The notes beneath the pieces were generated by a model. It worked only from the letters and a program-made list of their open reading frames with translations, was not told the origin of the DNA and made no database searches. From Anammoximicrobium sp964486845 (GTDB taxonomy: Bacteria; Planctomycetota; Planctomycetia; Pirellulales; Pirellulaceae), in NCBI GenBank assembly GCA_964486845.1, contig CAZAQY010000141.1:1-21645 (forward strand): 21,645 nucleotides of DNA, written 5' to 3'. The position numbers were made by a program, and so were the translations under genes. Position 1 is the stretch's first letter; each line of letters opens with the position of its first letter. Below are positions 7,592-16,286 of this stretch, in pieces.

Positions 7592-7713
7592 GGTTGGCTC
7601 CTTTTCACACCGATCGTGTTCCAGTCGTGGGCCGTGGCGATCTTTCTGCCGTCGATCGCGGTGATGGGCACCAGCACGGCGCGAGTTAACGACAAGCCTC
7701 GTCTCATGGTCAT
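7585..7713 (-). CDS. Possible 42-residue ORF overlapping the beta-helix gene start
   Basis: ATG at 7713 (or 7707) opens a frame of 42 (40) codons on the minus strand. AAAGAAGGA lies just upstream, better spaced for the 7707 ATG. The frame ends with TAA at 7587-7585, overlapping the beta-helix ATG (7591) by 7 bases, the usual geometry of coupled genes. Its sequence (…VLVPITAIDGRKIATAHDWN…) looks protein-like but I do not recognise a family. It could equally be the two ends of a larger deleted gene. The beta-helix Shine-Dalgarno lies within it. Confidence 0.35.
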   Translation of the reverse strand: MTMRRGLSLTRAVLVPITAIDGRKIATAHDWNTIGVKRSQPC

Positions 7714-8036
7714 GTCCTTCTTTGCGTGACGTCAAATACAGACGCTCCTGGCGGAGAAGAACGTGAACGCTCCCGTTCATCAGCTGACGATTCTACCACG
7801 AGACTGCGATGGGAACAGCGATCGTGAGGGGCCTTGCGCGCAGAGCAACTCAAGGCAGACGTGCCGGGATGACTGCTGACAATAAACAGACACTGCGATC
7901 TCCGAAGTGGAGATCCTGGCCATCGGACGAGGAACCGCAGAAAGGCGGATGCGACAGCCACGCCAAAAGGCCCGACTTCTTGGCGCAGTCCAGAACTTCG
8001 CGTAAAGTCATCGTCCATACCTAAGGACGCAACACC
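7714..8036. promoter_or_regulatory. Divergent intergenic region with two dyads
   Basis: This region separates divergently read genes and must hold their promoters, though no clear -35/-10 pair is visible. It contains a perfect hairpin GATCTCC-GAAGT-GGAGATC (7897-7915) and a smaller dyad TGAACG-CTCC-CGTTCA (7764-7779). Either could be an operator. AAGGA at about 8023-8027 is a plausible Shine-Dalgarno site for the downstream gene. Confidence 0.4.
7897..7915. repeat. Perfect 7-bp inverted repeat with 5-base loop
   Basis: GATCTCC (7897-7903) and GGAGATC (7909-7915) are exact reverse complements around GAAGT. There is no T-run, and it lies about 120 bases upstream of the next start, so an operator is more likely than a terminator. 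Confidence 0.6.
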
Positions 8037-9325
8037 ATGAAACAATTCGTTTGCACTCTCGCCCTCCTGTCGCTTCACTCCGCCGCGGCGCCCGCGTTCG
8101 AACTGGCATCGCCTGCGCAAAGCGCCAGCGTGCTTGTGCCCGCGGGCGAGCCGGAATGCGTGCGGCTGGCAGCGGAAGATCTCGTCAGCGATATCAGGAA
8201 GATCACCGGTCGAACGCCGGACATCGTGCGGCGCGTGGAGGATTGCGGCACCCGCAGCGTCGTGCTGGCCTCGCTGGACCGGCCGGAGTCCGCAGCGTGG
8301 ATCCGCGGCCGCAACCGCTGGCGACAACCACGCTGTGGATGGAAGGCGCGGCACTGCACGCCGCAGGACACTTGAGATTCCCGCCGGGCGTGGCGGTGAT
8401 CTTCTCGGACAACAGTCCAGGCTGGGAGTTGCAGAGCGATTTCCACACCGTCGTGCGCGAGCCGAACCGGCAGTACGGTATCTACTATCACCATCAGCTT
8501 TGGGGCAGCGGCCCGCACCTGGTGCAGGGCGTCTCGCCGCAGAAGACGCACGAGATTTTCAAGCTGGCGGTCCAACGCCGCTCGACGCATTACGCCATGC
8601 TGAACGTGTCCAATGTCCGCGAGTTCGTGCTGGGCATCGACGCCAGCTCGCGGATGCTGCGCGATTTCTCAGCGTTCGATCCGGACAGGTTTCTAACCCA
8701 ATGGTGCGAGGCACGGTTCGGCGACCAGGCGAAGGCCGCCGAGTCGGCGTACCGCAAGCACTTTGCGAGTTTCGTGGCCGACCCCGCGACGGGCAAGCGG
8801 GCGCTGCTGGACGGGGAATGCGTCCACACGGGCGTCCGATTGGCCAAATCGCTGGCTGCCCGGCTGGAGAAAGGCGGCAAGTCCGACGGCAAGACGGCGG
8901 GGCTGCTGAAGGCATGGAAAGCGCAACGCACACGAGTGGAAGAGGCCGGCGCGGATGCCGATCGGATCGCAGCCAACCTGGAAGGCTCCGGCCGCGTCTT
9001 GTTCGAGAGCAACTTCCTGGCGCAGCACAAAATCATGCTCGGCCTGCTCCGCTGGGTGGAGCACGTCGCCGAGGCCAGCATCGCGCTTGATGAGGGCAAC
9101 CGGGCGGCCGTTTCCCAGCACGTGCAAGCTCTGCAGGAACCGTTGGCCTTGATCGACGCCGGCAAATCGCTCGCCAGCCGCGGCGAATTCCAGGACTGGT
9201 ACCGCGGCGACCGCAAGATGAACTTGGCGCAGTTGAACGAGTGGACCGCGAAGCTGGCGGCGATCGCAGAAGAGGGAAATGCCCATCTTTCTGCAAAGCG
9301 TCCTATGGCTACACCCGCGAACTGA
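8037..9325 (+). pseudogene. Internally deleted, frameshifted glycoside hydrolase, GH115-like
   Basis: Two frames together resemble a GH115-family (alpha-glucuronidase-type) protein. The first, from ATG 8037, encodes a signal peptide and the N-terminal domain ('SVLVPAGEPECVRLAAEDL...RKITGRTPDIV...VVLASLDRPESAAWI'). It should continue into the central barrel, but instead runs out of frame to a stop at 8375. From about 8330 the +2 frame resumes with the conserved core (TLWMEGAALH, FSDNSPGWELQ, GIYYHHQLWGSGPHLVQG, AMLNVSNVREFVLG, FDPDRFLTQWCEARFG) and a helical C-terminal domain to the TGA at 9325. Family members are usually 650-900 residues; the two parts total roughly 425, so some 200 or more residues are missing at the join (about 8300-8330). 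The domain identity is my recognition, not a search result. Confidence 0.65.
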
Positions 9326-9360
9326 TATTGACGGCGGACGGGCGACACTCGTTGCGCAGT

Positions 9361-9376
9361 GTACTGCTGGTAGTAC
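9361..9376. terminator. Possible bidirectional hairpin between convergent genes
   Basis: GTACT-GCTGGT-AGTAC forms a 5-bp stem in the 54-base gap between two converging gene ends. It lacks a T-run on either strand, so support is position plus a short stem only. Confidence 0.25.
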
Positions 9377-9379
9377 GCA

Positions 9380-11214
9380 TCAGGCGTGCAAGCTGCCTTC
9401 GGCCAATTCGGTGAACACCTGATCGATCAGTACGTTGTCTTGATCCCGGCTGGCCTGCCCGGCGACCAATGGTAGATGCTGCGGCGCGAACGGCGACGAT
9501 TCGATGGGGCAGTTCGTCCTCAGACCCGCGCCGGCGTCCGCTTCGCCCGCCGACGCAGCGAGCCCAGAGGCTGCGTGATTGTTGATAAAGTTGACGACCG
9601 CCAACACATCCGACGCGCCGACCGCGTCATCGCCATCGGCGTCCCAGTACGGCGGTGGGTTGACGTGGATCGGGAGCGGAACGGGTAAGTCTTCTGGGCC
9701 GGACGCATTGAGCCGGTTGATCAAGATCAGCGCGTCCAGAGGCGTCACGAAACCGTCGTCGTTGACATCCTCAGCCTGTCTGGGATTGCGCCAAGGGTGC
9801 GAGGACAATGCCTGGATCGCGACACTGCTTTGATCGTCTTCGGTCGGCACGCGGTTGTTGGGCGTGGAATCGGGGTCGTATTGATCGGCCGTCGTCACTT
9901 CGGCCGTATTGATGATGACGTCGATACTCATGACGGTCGCGACGATTTGCAGCGTAGCGTTGGTGTTCGCGGCGACCGTGCCTACAGTCCATACGCCGGT
10001 GGCCGAGCTATACGCCCCCTGCGAACTCGTGGCGCTAACGAAATGCAGGTCGTCGTATCCGCGTAGTTGTCGCCCGTGTAACTGGTCGTAGCCGGGAACA
10101 CAATCTGACCACCATCGCTGGCCATCAGGCTGACGCTCGTCAGCGACGTCGCCAAAGGAAACTCCAGCTTGCTCCCCATTCCAGCATTCAAGCTGGCCGC
10201 AGTCACCACGGCTGCCTTCTCAAAAATCAAGCTTGGTAAGATCGTCACGGCCAGGTTCGTGCCGTCCAGGTTCGTGACTTCTCGGACTCCCAATTTGCTG
10301 CCGACACCGCTGACCTGAATGTCGTTCCACTTCGCACCGCTGCCGTTGCGTCCGATCGTCCCGGCCAACTCCACATTCCCGCCTGCCAATGCCTTGATAT
10401 GCGTGGCATAGCGATAGTTGTTGTTGGAGCCCCCTCCCGCCAGGACCTGCAGATGTGCGAGGTCGATCACGCTCCCTGCACCGCTGGCCTGGATCGTCGT
10501 ATCCGCGTAGTTACCCCCCGTATAGCTGATCGCCGCCGGGAACAAGATCTGCCCGCCCGACGAAGCATTCAGGTTTACGTTGATCAGCGTCGTGACAGAA
10601 TCGCAACTGATGACGGCCCCATCGGCCGCTGTCAGATTTACATTCGACAACGCCGGCACCGCCGGACACGCCAACGTTACTTGTGCCCCGGCGCTCAGGT
10701 TTGAATTCGCACCCAGCGTCAGTTTCCCATTCAGCACTGCGGCGTTTTGCACCGTCAGCGACTTCCCGTCCTGCACGGTGACGTCGTTGTTGACCGTCAC
10801 GGCGTCCAAGGTCGCGGTGCCTGTGACTTGAATCCCTTCGGAAACGTCCCATGTTCCTCCGACAAGTGATGCACTGCCCAACGTCACGCTGCTGTCGACT
10901 TCCGCGGTGCCGGCGACACGCAAGCTCCCGCCGGTGATGTTCAGGGCTTCGTTGCTGACCAGACTTCGAATCGACTGAACGCCGCTGGCGATGCGGATCG
11001 TGGGATTCGTGGCCACGTCGATGGTCACATCGTCGCTGGCTCCCGGCAGGGTGTCTCCCAGCCAATTGCGAGCATCCGTCCAAGAGGTGCCATCCCCGCC
11101 GCCGTCCCACACGATGTTGGCCATCAGGAGCCGTGACTCCAGGCACTCCATCATGTGGCGCCGCTTCTGAAACTGGAGCTTTTTCCGTGGGCGATTCTTG
11201 ATTCGACGAAACAT
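9380..11214 (-). pseudogene. LEPR-XLL surface protein with beta-roll repeats, DUF11 and dockerin, frameshifted by deletion
   Basis: The start at 11214 is supported by AGAAGGG (11229-11223) 8 bases upstream; a longer frame to 11289 has no such support. The N-terminus is basic (FRRIKNRPRKK) and contains CLESRLLMAN, a LEPR-XLL-type sorting motif of planctomycete exoproteins. About 370 residues of autotransporter-like beta-roll follow, including two copies of a block ending GGQI(L/V)FPA..SYTG.NYADTT. Near 10050 the frame breaks: the repeat frame runs to a stop at 9982, while the adjacent frame continues with the middle of a DUF11 domain (HFVSATSSQGAYSSATGVW... then INTAEVTTADQYDPDSTPNN). It then reads two Ca-binding dockerin-like segments (DVNDDGFVTPLDALILIN and DADGDDAVGASDVLAVVNFIN) and ends at 9380. 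A DUF11 domain beginning in mid-fold right after a beta-roll implies that a large stretch is missing. Confidence 0.8.
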
Positions 11215-11655
11215 CACGTTGGCCCTTCTGTAAGGTGATTTCGGTGTCAGTGCTGCGAGGAAGTGCGTTTCATCCTTCTTCCCCCACACAGGAACAACGG
11301 ATCGACTACCCGCGACTTTTTGCGAAGCCGGGATGGACGGGGCTCGGCCATGGCGGATGGGTTCGATAGGGGACGATCATGAGCAGGGGATTCGCGACAT
11401 AAGTCTCTGTGCGATTGCAGGTTCGGCGCATGCGAGCGATTGGTTGCGTCTCGCCCGCGAATGAACTCATTCGGTTGCGTCGGAACCAGCCGCGTTGCAC
11501 GGACGAGCCGTCCCCAGAATTGCGCCACTCCCGCTTGCCCGCTGGATTGGGTTGGCATTATGCTATGACGCCGCTTTCGGAGCGCTGCCCTTGACACTGG
11601 GTTGGCCCACGGTCGGCAGGGAACGACCAGACAGGATTGAAACAGCATCGCATCC
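11215..11655. promoter_or_regulatory. Divergent intergenic region between surface-protein gene and sigma factor gene
   Basis: About 440 bases must contain both promoters. A perfect dyad CGAATGA-AC-TCATTCG (11458-11473) is flanked by two direct copies of GGTTGCGTC (11442-11450 and 11473-11481) exactly 31 bases apart. TTGCCC and TATGCT with roughly 18-base spacing near 11540-11570 could be a weak sigma-70-type promoter towards the sigma gene. No credible gene is seen in the region. Confidence 0.4.
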
Positions 11656-12282
11656 ATGAGCCACAACAGCACTTCGAGCGTCTGTTCTTCCCCAGAACCA
11701 TCCTCCATTTCCACAACCCTATTGGAGCGACTGCAGAGGCAGGATCCGGCTGGCTGGCAGCGGTTCGCGGAATTGTATGGCCCCGTCGTTTACCGCTGGT
11801 GCCGCAGATCACAGCTGCAGCCCGATGATGCGGCGGATGTCGCCCAAGAGGTATTTGCGGCCATGTTGGCCAACCTCACCGGCTTTCGCAGGAACCGGCC
11901 AGGCGACAGTTTCAATGGCTGGCTGTGGACGATCTGCCAGAACAAGATCCGCGACCACTTTCGCCGCCGCCACGAACACGCTCAGGGCGGAACCGACGCG
12001 CAGCAGCGGTGGACGCAGATTCCCGATCCCGAACCGGATACGTCCGGGAGCATCGCACCGCCCGATGACCGGACTGATTTGGCTCAGCGTGTCTTGGAGT
12101 TGGCCCGCGCCGGGGTCGAAGAGCGCACTTGGCAGGCATTCTGGCGCCTGACGGTGGACGGGCAGGACGTAGCCGACGTGGCCGAGGCGTTGGGAATGAG
12201 CACCCCGGCCGTGTACAAGGCCAAGTATCGAGTCTTGCGGCTGATTCGCAGCGCAAGCCACGATTTGCTGGAGGAGACTTGA
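11656..12282 (+). CDS. ECF-type RNA polymerase sigma factor
   Basis: The 208-residue protein has a low-complexity Ser-rich N-terminus (1-20), sigma region 2 (about 38-105, with the polymerase-binding segment DDAADVAQEVFAAM at 57-70 and the DNA-melting/-10 segment FNGWLWTICQNKIRDHFRRR at 86-105), an acidic/Pro linker (120-140) and sigma region 4 (about 145-200, helix-turn-helix VADVAEALGMSTPAVYKAKYR at 172-192). This is the architecture of planctomycete ECF sigma factors encoded next to Ser/Thr kinases. The kinase gene begins 116 bases downstream on the same strand, so the two are very likely one operon and the kinase a candidate regulator of the factor. No obvious Shine-Dalgarno precedes the ATG; an internal start would cut only the Ser-rich tail. 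Confidence 0.93.
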   Translation: MSHNSTSSVCSSPEPSSISTTLLERLQRQDPAGWQRFAELYGPVVYRWCRRSQLQPDDAADVAQEVFAAMLANLTGFRRNRPGDSFNGWLWTICQNKIRDHFRRRHEHAQGGTDAQQRWTQIPDPEPDTSGSIAPPDDRTDLAQRVLELARAGVEERTWQAFWRLTVDGQDVADVAEALGMSTPAVYKAKYRVLRLIRSASHDLLEET

Positions 12283-12398
12283 GCGGCAAAACGTGTCCAG
12301 TCGCGTCGGGCAAGAAAAGTCGTGGGTAATCCCCACGTTGTTCTTGGCATGCGAAGGGCAACAACACTCGCCGCCCCGGTGGATGAAGAGGAGCCGTC

Positions 12399-15300
12399 AT
12401 GCCAAACCCGAATTGTCCGAGCCGCGAAGAGCTGTTTGGTTACCTCGTCGGGACACTTCCCGAAGACGTTGCGGAGCATGTCTCCGAGCACATTTCGTCC
12501 TGCGCCCCGTGTGCCGAGACGCTGCGGACCATGAACGACACCGACGACCGCCTGGTGGCCCGCTTGCGGGCTGCCGGGGAGGAAGACCCGTACCGTGCGG
12601 AGCCCCAGCGGCAGGCGGTGATCGCCGGCGTGCAGGCGATGGCCGGCGGGCCAACCGCCGCCAGCGACGAGACGCTTTACCAAGCGGTCACAGGACCGAT
12701 CGTCCCACTTGAGTTGGGGGAATACCAGTTGCTGGAGAAGTTAGGCGAGGGCGGCATGGGGACGGTCTACAAGGCGCGACACGTGCGGCTGGACAAACTG
12801 GTGGCCGTCAAAGTGCTGCTGCAGGAACAGATGACGGACCCGCGCAGCGTTGCTCGCTTCGAACGCGAGATGAAAGCGGTCGGCCGCGTGGATCACCCAC
12901 ATCTGGTGCGCGCTATGGATGCGCGGGAAATCGGCGGCACACGTTTCCTGGTCATGGAATATGTGGAGGGCAGGAACCTGGCCGAATTGGTCCGGCACGC
13001 TGGGTCATTGCGGGTCGCGGACGCGTGCGAGTTGGCACGCCAAGTCGCGGTAGGGCTGCAATTTGCCCACGAAAACGGCCTGATCCATCGCGACATCAAG
13101 CCTTCGAACGTGATTCTCACACCCGCAGGGCAGGTCAAGATCCTGGACTTGGGACTGGCCTTGCTGCATGCCGAGCGTTCTGCAGACCCGCAGCGCGGGG
13201 GCATGACGACGACCGGCGCCGCGATGGGCACGGCGGACTACGTGGCTCCAGAACAGGTCTCGGACGCCCACTCGGTAGACGTCCGGGCGGACATCTACAG
13301 CCTGGGCTGCACGCTGTACAAGTTGCTCGCCGGCCGCCCGCCGTTCATCGGCCCGCGTTACCAGAGTCCGATGGACAAGATGGTGGCCCACCTGCGCGAC
13401 GCGCCGCCGTCGATCCAAGTGGCCCGCCCAGACGTTCCGCCCGAACTGGCGGCGATCATCGAGCGGATGATGGCCAAGGACCCGACGCAACGGTATGCCG
13501 CCGCGAGAGAGGTCGCCGAAGCCTTGACGCCATTTGCCGTCGGCGCCGATGTCGCGCGGCTGTGCGCAGGGTCCGACGGCGGGCTGTCAGGGATCCGGGA
13601 AGCAGACCCGTCCCGCGCGGGGATCGACCCTCTTCTCTCATCCGCCATGACGGGCACCTCGCCCGGCGGCGCCGCCGCAACTCCCCTCGCCCCGGTACTC
13701 CGGGGAGAGCGGGCGGGGGTGAGGGACAACGCGGCCAATGCAACCCAGGCCGCCGCCCCGTCGCGGATTCGCCGCCGCCCCGCCGCTCTGATCGCCCTCG
13801 GCCTGTGCGGCGTGGCGTTGTTGGCCGGCACGATCATCCTCCGCATCCGCGACCGCTCCGGCCGCGAAACCGTGGTCGAGGTTCCCGCCGGAAGCAAAGC
13901 GACCGTCAGGCCGAACGGCGAAGTGGAAATCGACCTTTCAAGTGCAGAGGGCGAAATGGGGACGAAGCCGTCGGCGGCTAACGGCGACACGGAACATCGC
14001 GTGCCGCCGCCAGCCGTCGCCGCGCGCCGACAGTCCGTACCGGTCGCCGACGAGGAGCCCAACCGGAGTCTGCTCCCTCGGCGTTTGGAGACGCCGGGCG
14101 TGGGCCGATGGCACATCGACACCCGGATGCCTCGCGCCGAGGCGAGGGGCGTCTCGTGGAGCCCGGATGGACGTCTGGTTGCCTACCTTTCATGGGCGTC
14201 GGTGCGCGTGTATGAGGCGGCGACCTGCCGGCTCGTCTATGTTTTCTCCCATCGCCCAGAGGCCTGCTACGACTCCGCGTTCAGCCCAGACGGGAAGTGG
14301 ATTGCAATCCGCTACGATGACGGCGAGGTTCGTCTTTGGGAGGTCGCGTCAGGCAAGGCAGGGCCTGTTTTGGCCACTCGCAGCGGTTGGAAGTGCTTCC
14401 CTCCCTTGGCCTGGAGTCCCGACAGCCAACACTTGGCGCGTTGTTGGGACTCCAAGGTCGACGTCTTCCAGGTAGACGGCAGGCTCATTCATTCGTGGCA
14501 CTGGCCCTCTCATTCCTGGCTATGTGGTTGGAGCCGCGATGGAAAATGGCTGCTGTTGGTCAACGATGCCGTTGGCGCAGTGCTCAGGGCTCCCGATGGA
14601 AAGCCGGGACCTGAAATCGAGGAAGCTGACGCCCTCGCGAAGCATTTCCAACCCATGCATATTGCCTGGAGTCCCGACGGCAACTACTTTGCGGCCGAGA
14701 TTCGCATGACTAAGAACGGAGGTGACGACAAGGATTGCAGCAAGATATACGTGTGGAATACGCAGACATGGAAGCTGCTTCGAAAATCTGACGAATTGGA
14801 GTGGATCGAGGGCTTGGCTTGGACTGCTGACAGTCGGCGAGTGATTTTCAGCCGGTATTGGATAAACGCCAACAGCGAAGGGCGTTCTCGAACCGAAGCT
14901 TGGGCGATTGGCGACAACTCGTTCCTGCCCGTGATGGCGAAAAAAGACGTGTTTGCGGGAATTTGGGCGTTGAGTCCGAAGGGGGAGCAGATCGTCGAAG
15001 TCTTTGACCAACGGATTCTCTTCTGGGACGTGGGAGCGAAGGAACCCCGGTCGATCATCGACGGCAGCGGTTCACGAAACATAGGATTGCTCGGTGCCAG
15101 CCCGGACGGCCAGTGGTTGGCAACGAAGCGTGCGGATGGGCCGACGTGTCTCCTGTGGCACGGCGACGGCCGGCCAGGGCCGTCGTTGCCAGAGCTGTCC
15201 AACGGACTGACCGCTTTGGCATGGGGACCGGATGGGCGTTTGGCTTCAGGCCATCAGAACGTCGTCCGAGCCTGGAACGCGAAGGACGGACAGCTCGTCT

Positions 15301-16286
15301 GGCAATGGCCGAGGCTGGAACAGGCCCCGTCGATTCTGGCCTGGAGCCCGGACGGAAGACAGTTGGTTGCCAGCGGCGTAGATAAGACGATCCATCTCTG
15401 GAATGTTGAGGAGAGCAGCCACGCTCAGACGGTTGTCGCCCATACCGGTACGGTTAACCAAGTCGCCTGGAGCGCCGATGGCGGACGGTTCGCCTCGCTC
15501 GGCCGCGCGGAGAAGTGCGTCCGCTTGTGGAATGCCGACGCGACCGCCGGTCCCGTCCTAAACGCTGGCGAAGCGCCCGCACGCCAGTTCGCGTGGAGTC
15601 CCGATGGCCAGCAGATTGCCGTGCTACCCGAACAGGGTCCGCTTCAGCTCTTCAGCACGGCGGGCGAAAGGGTCCTTGAAATCCCCAACACAGCTGGATT
15701 CGTTGAATGGAGCCCCGATGGCAAGTGGCTAGCTACGGGGGCTGCCAACGCCCAGAATGCCACCGCGCTGCGAATTCACGGTCGCGATGGCGCCGCGCGT
15801 CCAGGACCTTGTCTCTGGCCCTATGAAATTCCGGCTTGGGACGAGTCGTTCTGGCGACCTGATTGGCGACGATGGAGTCCCAATGCCAAGTGGCTTACTG
15901 TGGGTATAACTTCCGCCGCAACGTGGCTGCCGGCGGCAATGCATCTTTGGGACGTCAAGGCGAACCTTTTTTCCTTGGTGCTTCAGGACACCCCACCGTG
16001 CGCTGCCGTTTGTTGGTCCTCGGACAGCCAGCATTTGCTCTCGATCAACGGAGATCAAACGTTGCGCCACTGGGACGTCGGCAACGGCCGCATCCTGGCC
16101 ACGACGGTCTTGTTGCGCAACGATCAATGGGCCCGCATCACGGACGACGGCAAGGTCGAAACCAGCAGCCCCGAGGCCGAGAAGGAATTGGTCTACGTCG
16201 TCGAAGATCCTCAGGGTGCCCAGAAAATCTACGGCGTGGCGGAATTCCAGGCCTTGGTGGCGCAGCAGACGGCTGGTGACCGCTAG
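12399..16286 (+). CDS. Giant Ser/Thr protein kinase: zinc finger, Hanks-type kinase, TM helix, WD40 propellers
   Basis: The product is 1295 residues; the start is supported by AAGAGGAG (12386-12393), 5 bases before ATG. Residues 1-50 carry an anti-sigma-type zinc motif HX3CX2C (His31, Cys35, Cys38). The kinase domain (about 108-380) is complete: glycine loop GEGGMGTV (116-123), Lys138, HRDIKPSN (230-237), DLG (250-252, replacing DFG) and APE (283-285). A Pro/Ala-rich juxtamembrane region (about 385-460) includes a translated palindromic repeat (residues 428-443). One TM helix (about 462-482) is followed by about 14 WD40-type blades ('WSPDG..(L/I)A......(V/I).(L/V)W') to the C-terminus, enough for two propellers. 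The kinase would be cytoplasmic and the propellers extracytoplasmic, giving a receptor-type layout. Combined with the adjacent ECF factor, a signal-to-transcription role is likely; the ligand is unknown. Confidence 0.95.
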   Translation: MPNPNCPSREELFGYLVGTLPEDVAEHVSEHISSCAPCAETLRTMNDTDDRLVARLRAAGEEDPYRAEPQRQAVIAGVQAMAGGPTAASDETLYQAVTGPIVPLELGEYQLLEKLGEGGMGTVYKARHVRLDKLVAVKVLLQEQMTDPRSVARFEREMKAVGRVDHPHLVRAMDAREIGGTRFLVMEYVEGRNLAELVRHAGSLRVADACELARQVAVGLQFAHENGLIHRDIKPSNVILTPAGQVKILDLGLALLHAERSADPQRGGMTTTGAAMGTADYVAPEQVSDAHSVDVRADIYSLGCTLYKLLAGRPPFIGPRYQSPMDKMVAHLRDAPPSIQVARPDVPPELAAIIERMMAKDPTQRYAAAREVAEALTPFAVGADVARLCAGSDGGLSGIREADPSRAGIDPLLSSAMTGTSPGGAAATPLAPVLRGERAGVRDNAANATQAAAPSRIRRRPAALIALGLCGVALLAGTIILRIRDRSGRETVVEVPAGSKATVRPNGEVEIDLSSAEGEMGTKPSAANGDTEHRVPPPAVAARRQSVPVADEEPNRSLLPRRLETPGVGRWHIDTRMPRAEARGVSWSPDGRLVAYLSWASVRVYEAATCRLVYVFSHRPEACYDSAFSPDGKWIAIRYDDGEVRLWEVASGKAGPVLATRSGWKCFPPLAWSPDSQHLARCWDSKVDVFQVDGRLIHSWHWPSHSWLCGWSRDGKWLLLVNDAVGAVLRAPDGKPGPEIEEADALAKHFQPMHIAWSPDGNYFAAEIRMTKNGGDDKDCSKIYVWNTQTWKLLRKSDELEWIEGLAWTADSRRVIFSRYWINANSEGRSRTEAWAIGDNSFLPVMAKKDVFAGIWALSPKGEQIVEVFDQRILFWDVGAKEPRSIIDGSGSRNIGLLGASPDGQWLATKRADGPTCLLWHGDGRPGPSLPELSNGLTALAWGPDGRLASGHQNVVRAWNAKDGQLVWQWPRLEQAPSILAWSPDGRQLVASGVDKTIHLWNVEESSHAQTVVAHTGTVNQVAWSADGGRFASLGRAEKCVRLWNADATAGPVLNAGEAPARQFAWSPDGQQIAVLPEQGPLQLFSTAGERVLEIPNTAGFVEWSPDGKWLATGAANAQNATALRIHGRDGAARPGPCLWPYEIPAWDESFWRPDWRRWSPNAKWLTVGITSAATWLPAAMHLWDVKANLFSLVLQDTPPCAAVCWSSDSQHLLSINGDQTLRHWDVGNGRILATTVLLRNDQWARITDDGKVETSSPEAEKELVYVVEDPQGAQKIYGVAEFQALVAQQTAGDR
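13680..13726. repeat. Palindromic GC-rich repeat read through in-frame inside the kinase gene
   Basis: The core CCCCGG-TACT-CCGGGG (13690-13705) is a perfect hairpin, flanked by further complementary C-rich and G-rich arms (CCCTC 13684-13688 with GAGGG 13721-13725). It encodes TPLAPVLRGERAGVRD in the disordered stretch between kinase domain and TM helix. I recall closely similar 'PLAPVLRGEG.GVRG' translations as a mobile palindromic repeat in planctomycete genomes; no second copy is present in this window. Confidence 0.7.

Noticed and set aside
7592..7780. N-terminal extension of the beta-helix gene to 7780
   Set aside because: It would place 63 charged residues before a clear signal peptide, and the ATG at 7591 has an AAGGAG site 6 bases upstream.
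11591..11596. TTGACA as -35 box for the sigma gene
   Set aside because: No acceptable -10 hexamer at 16-18 bases downstream.
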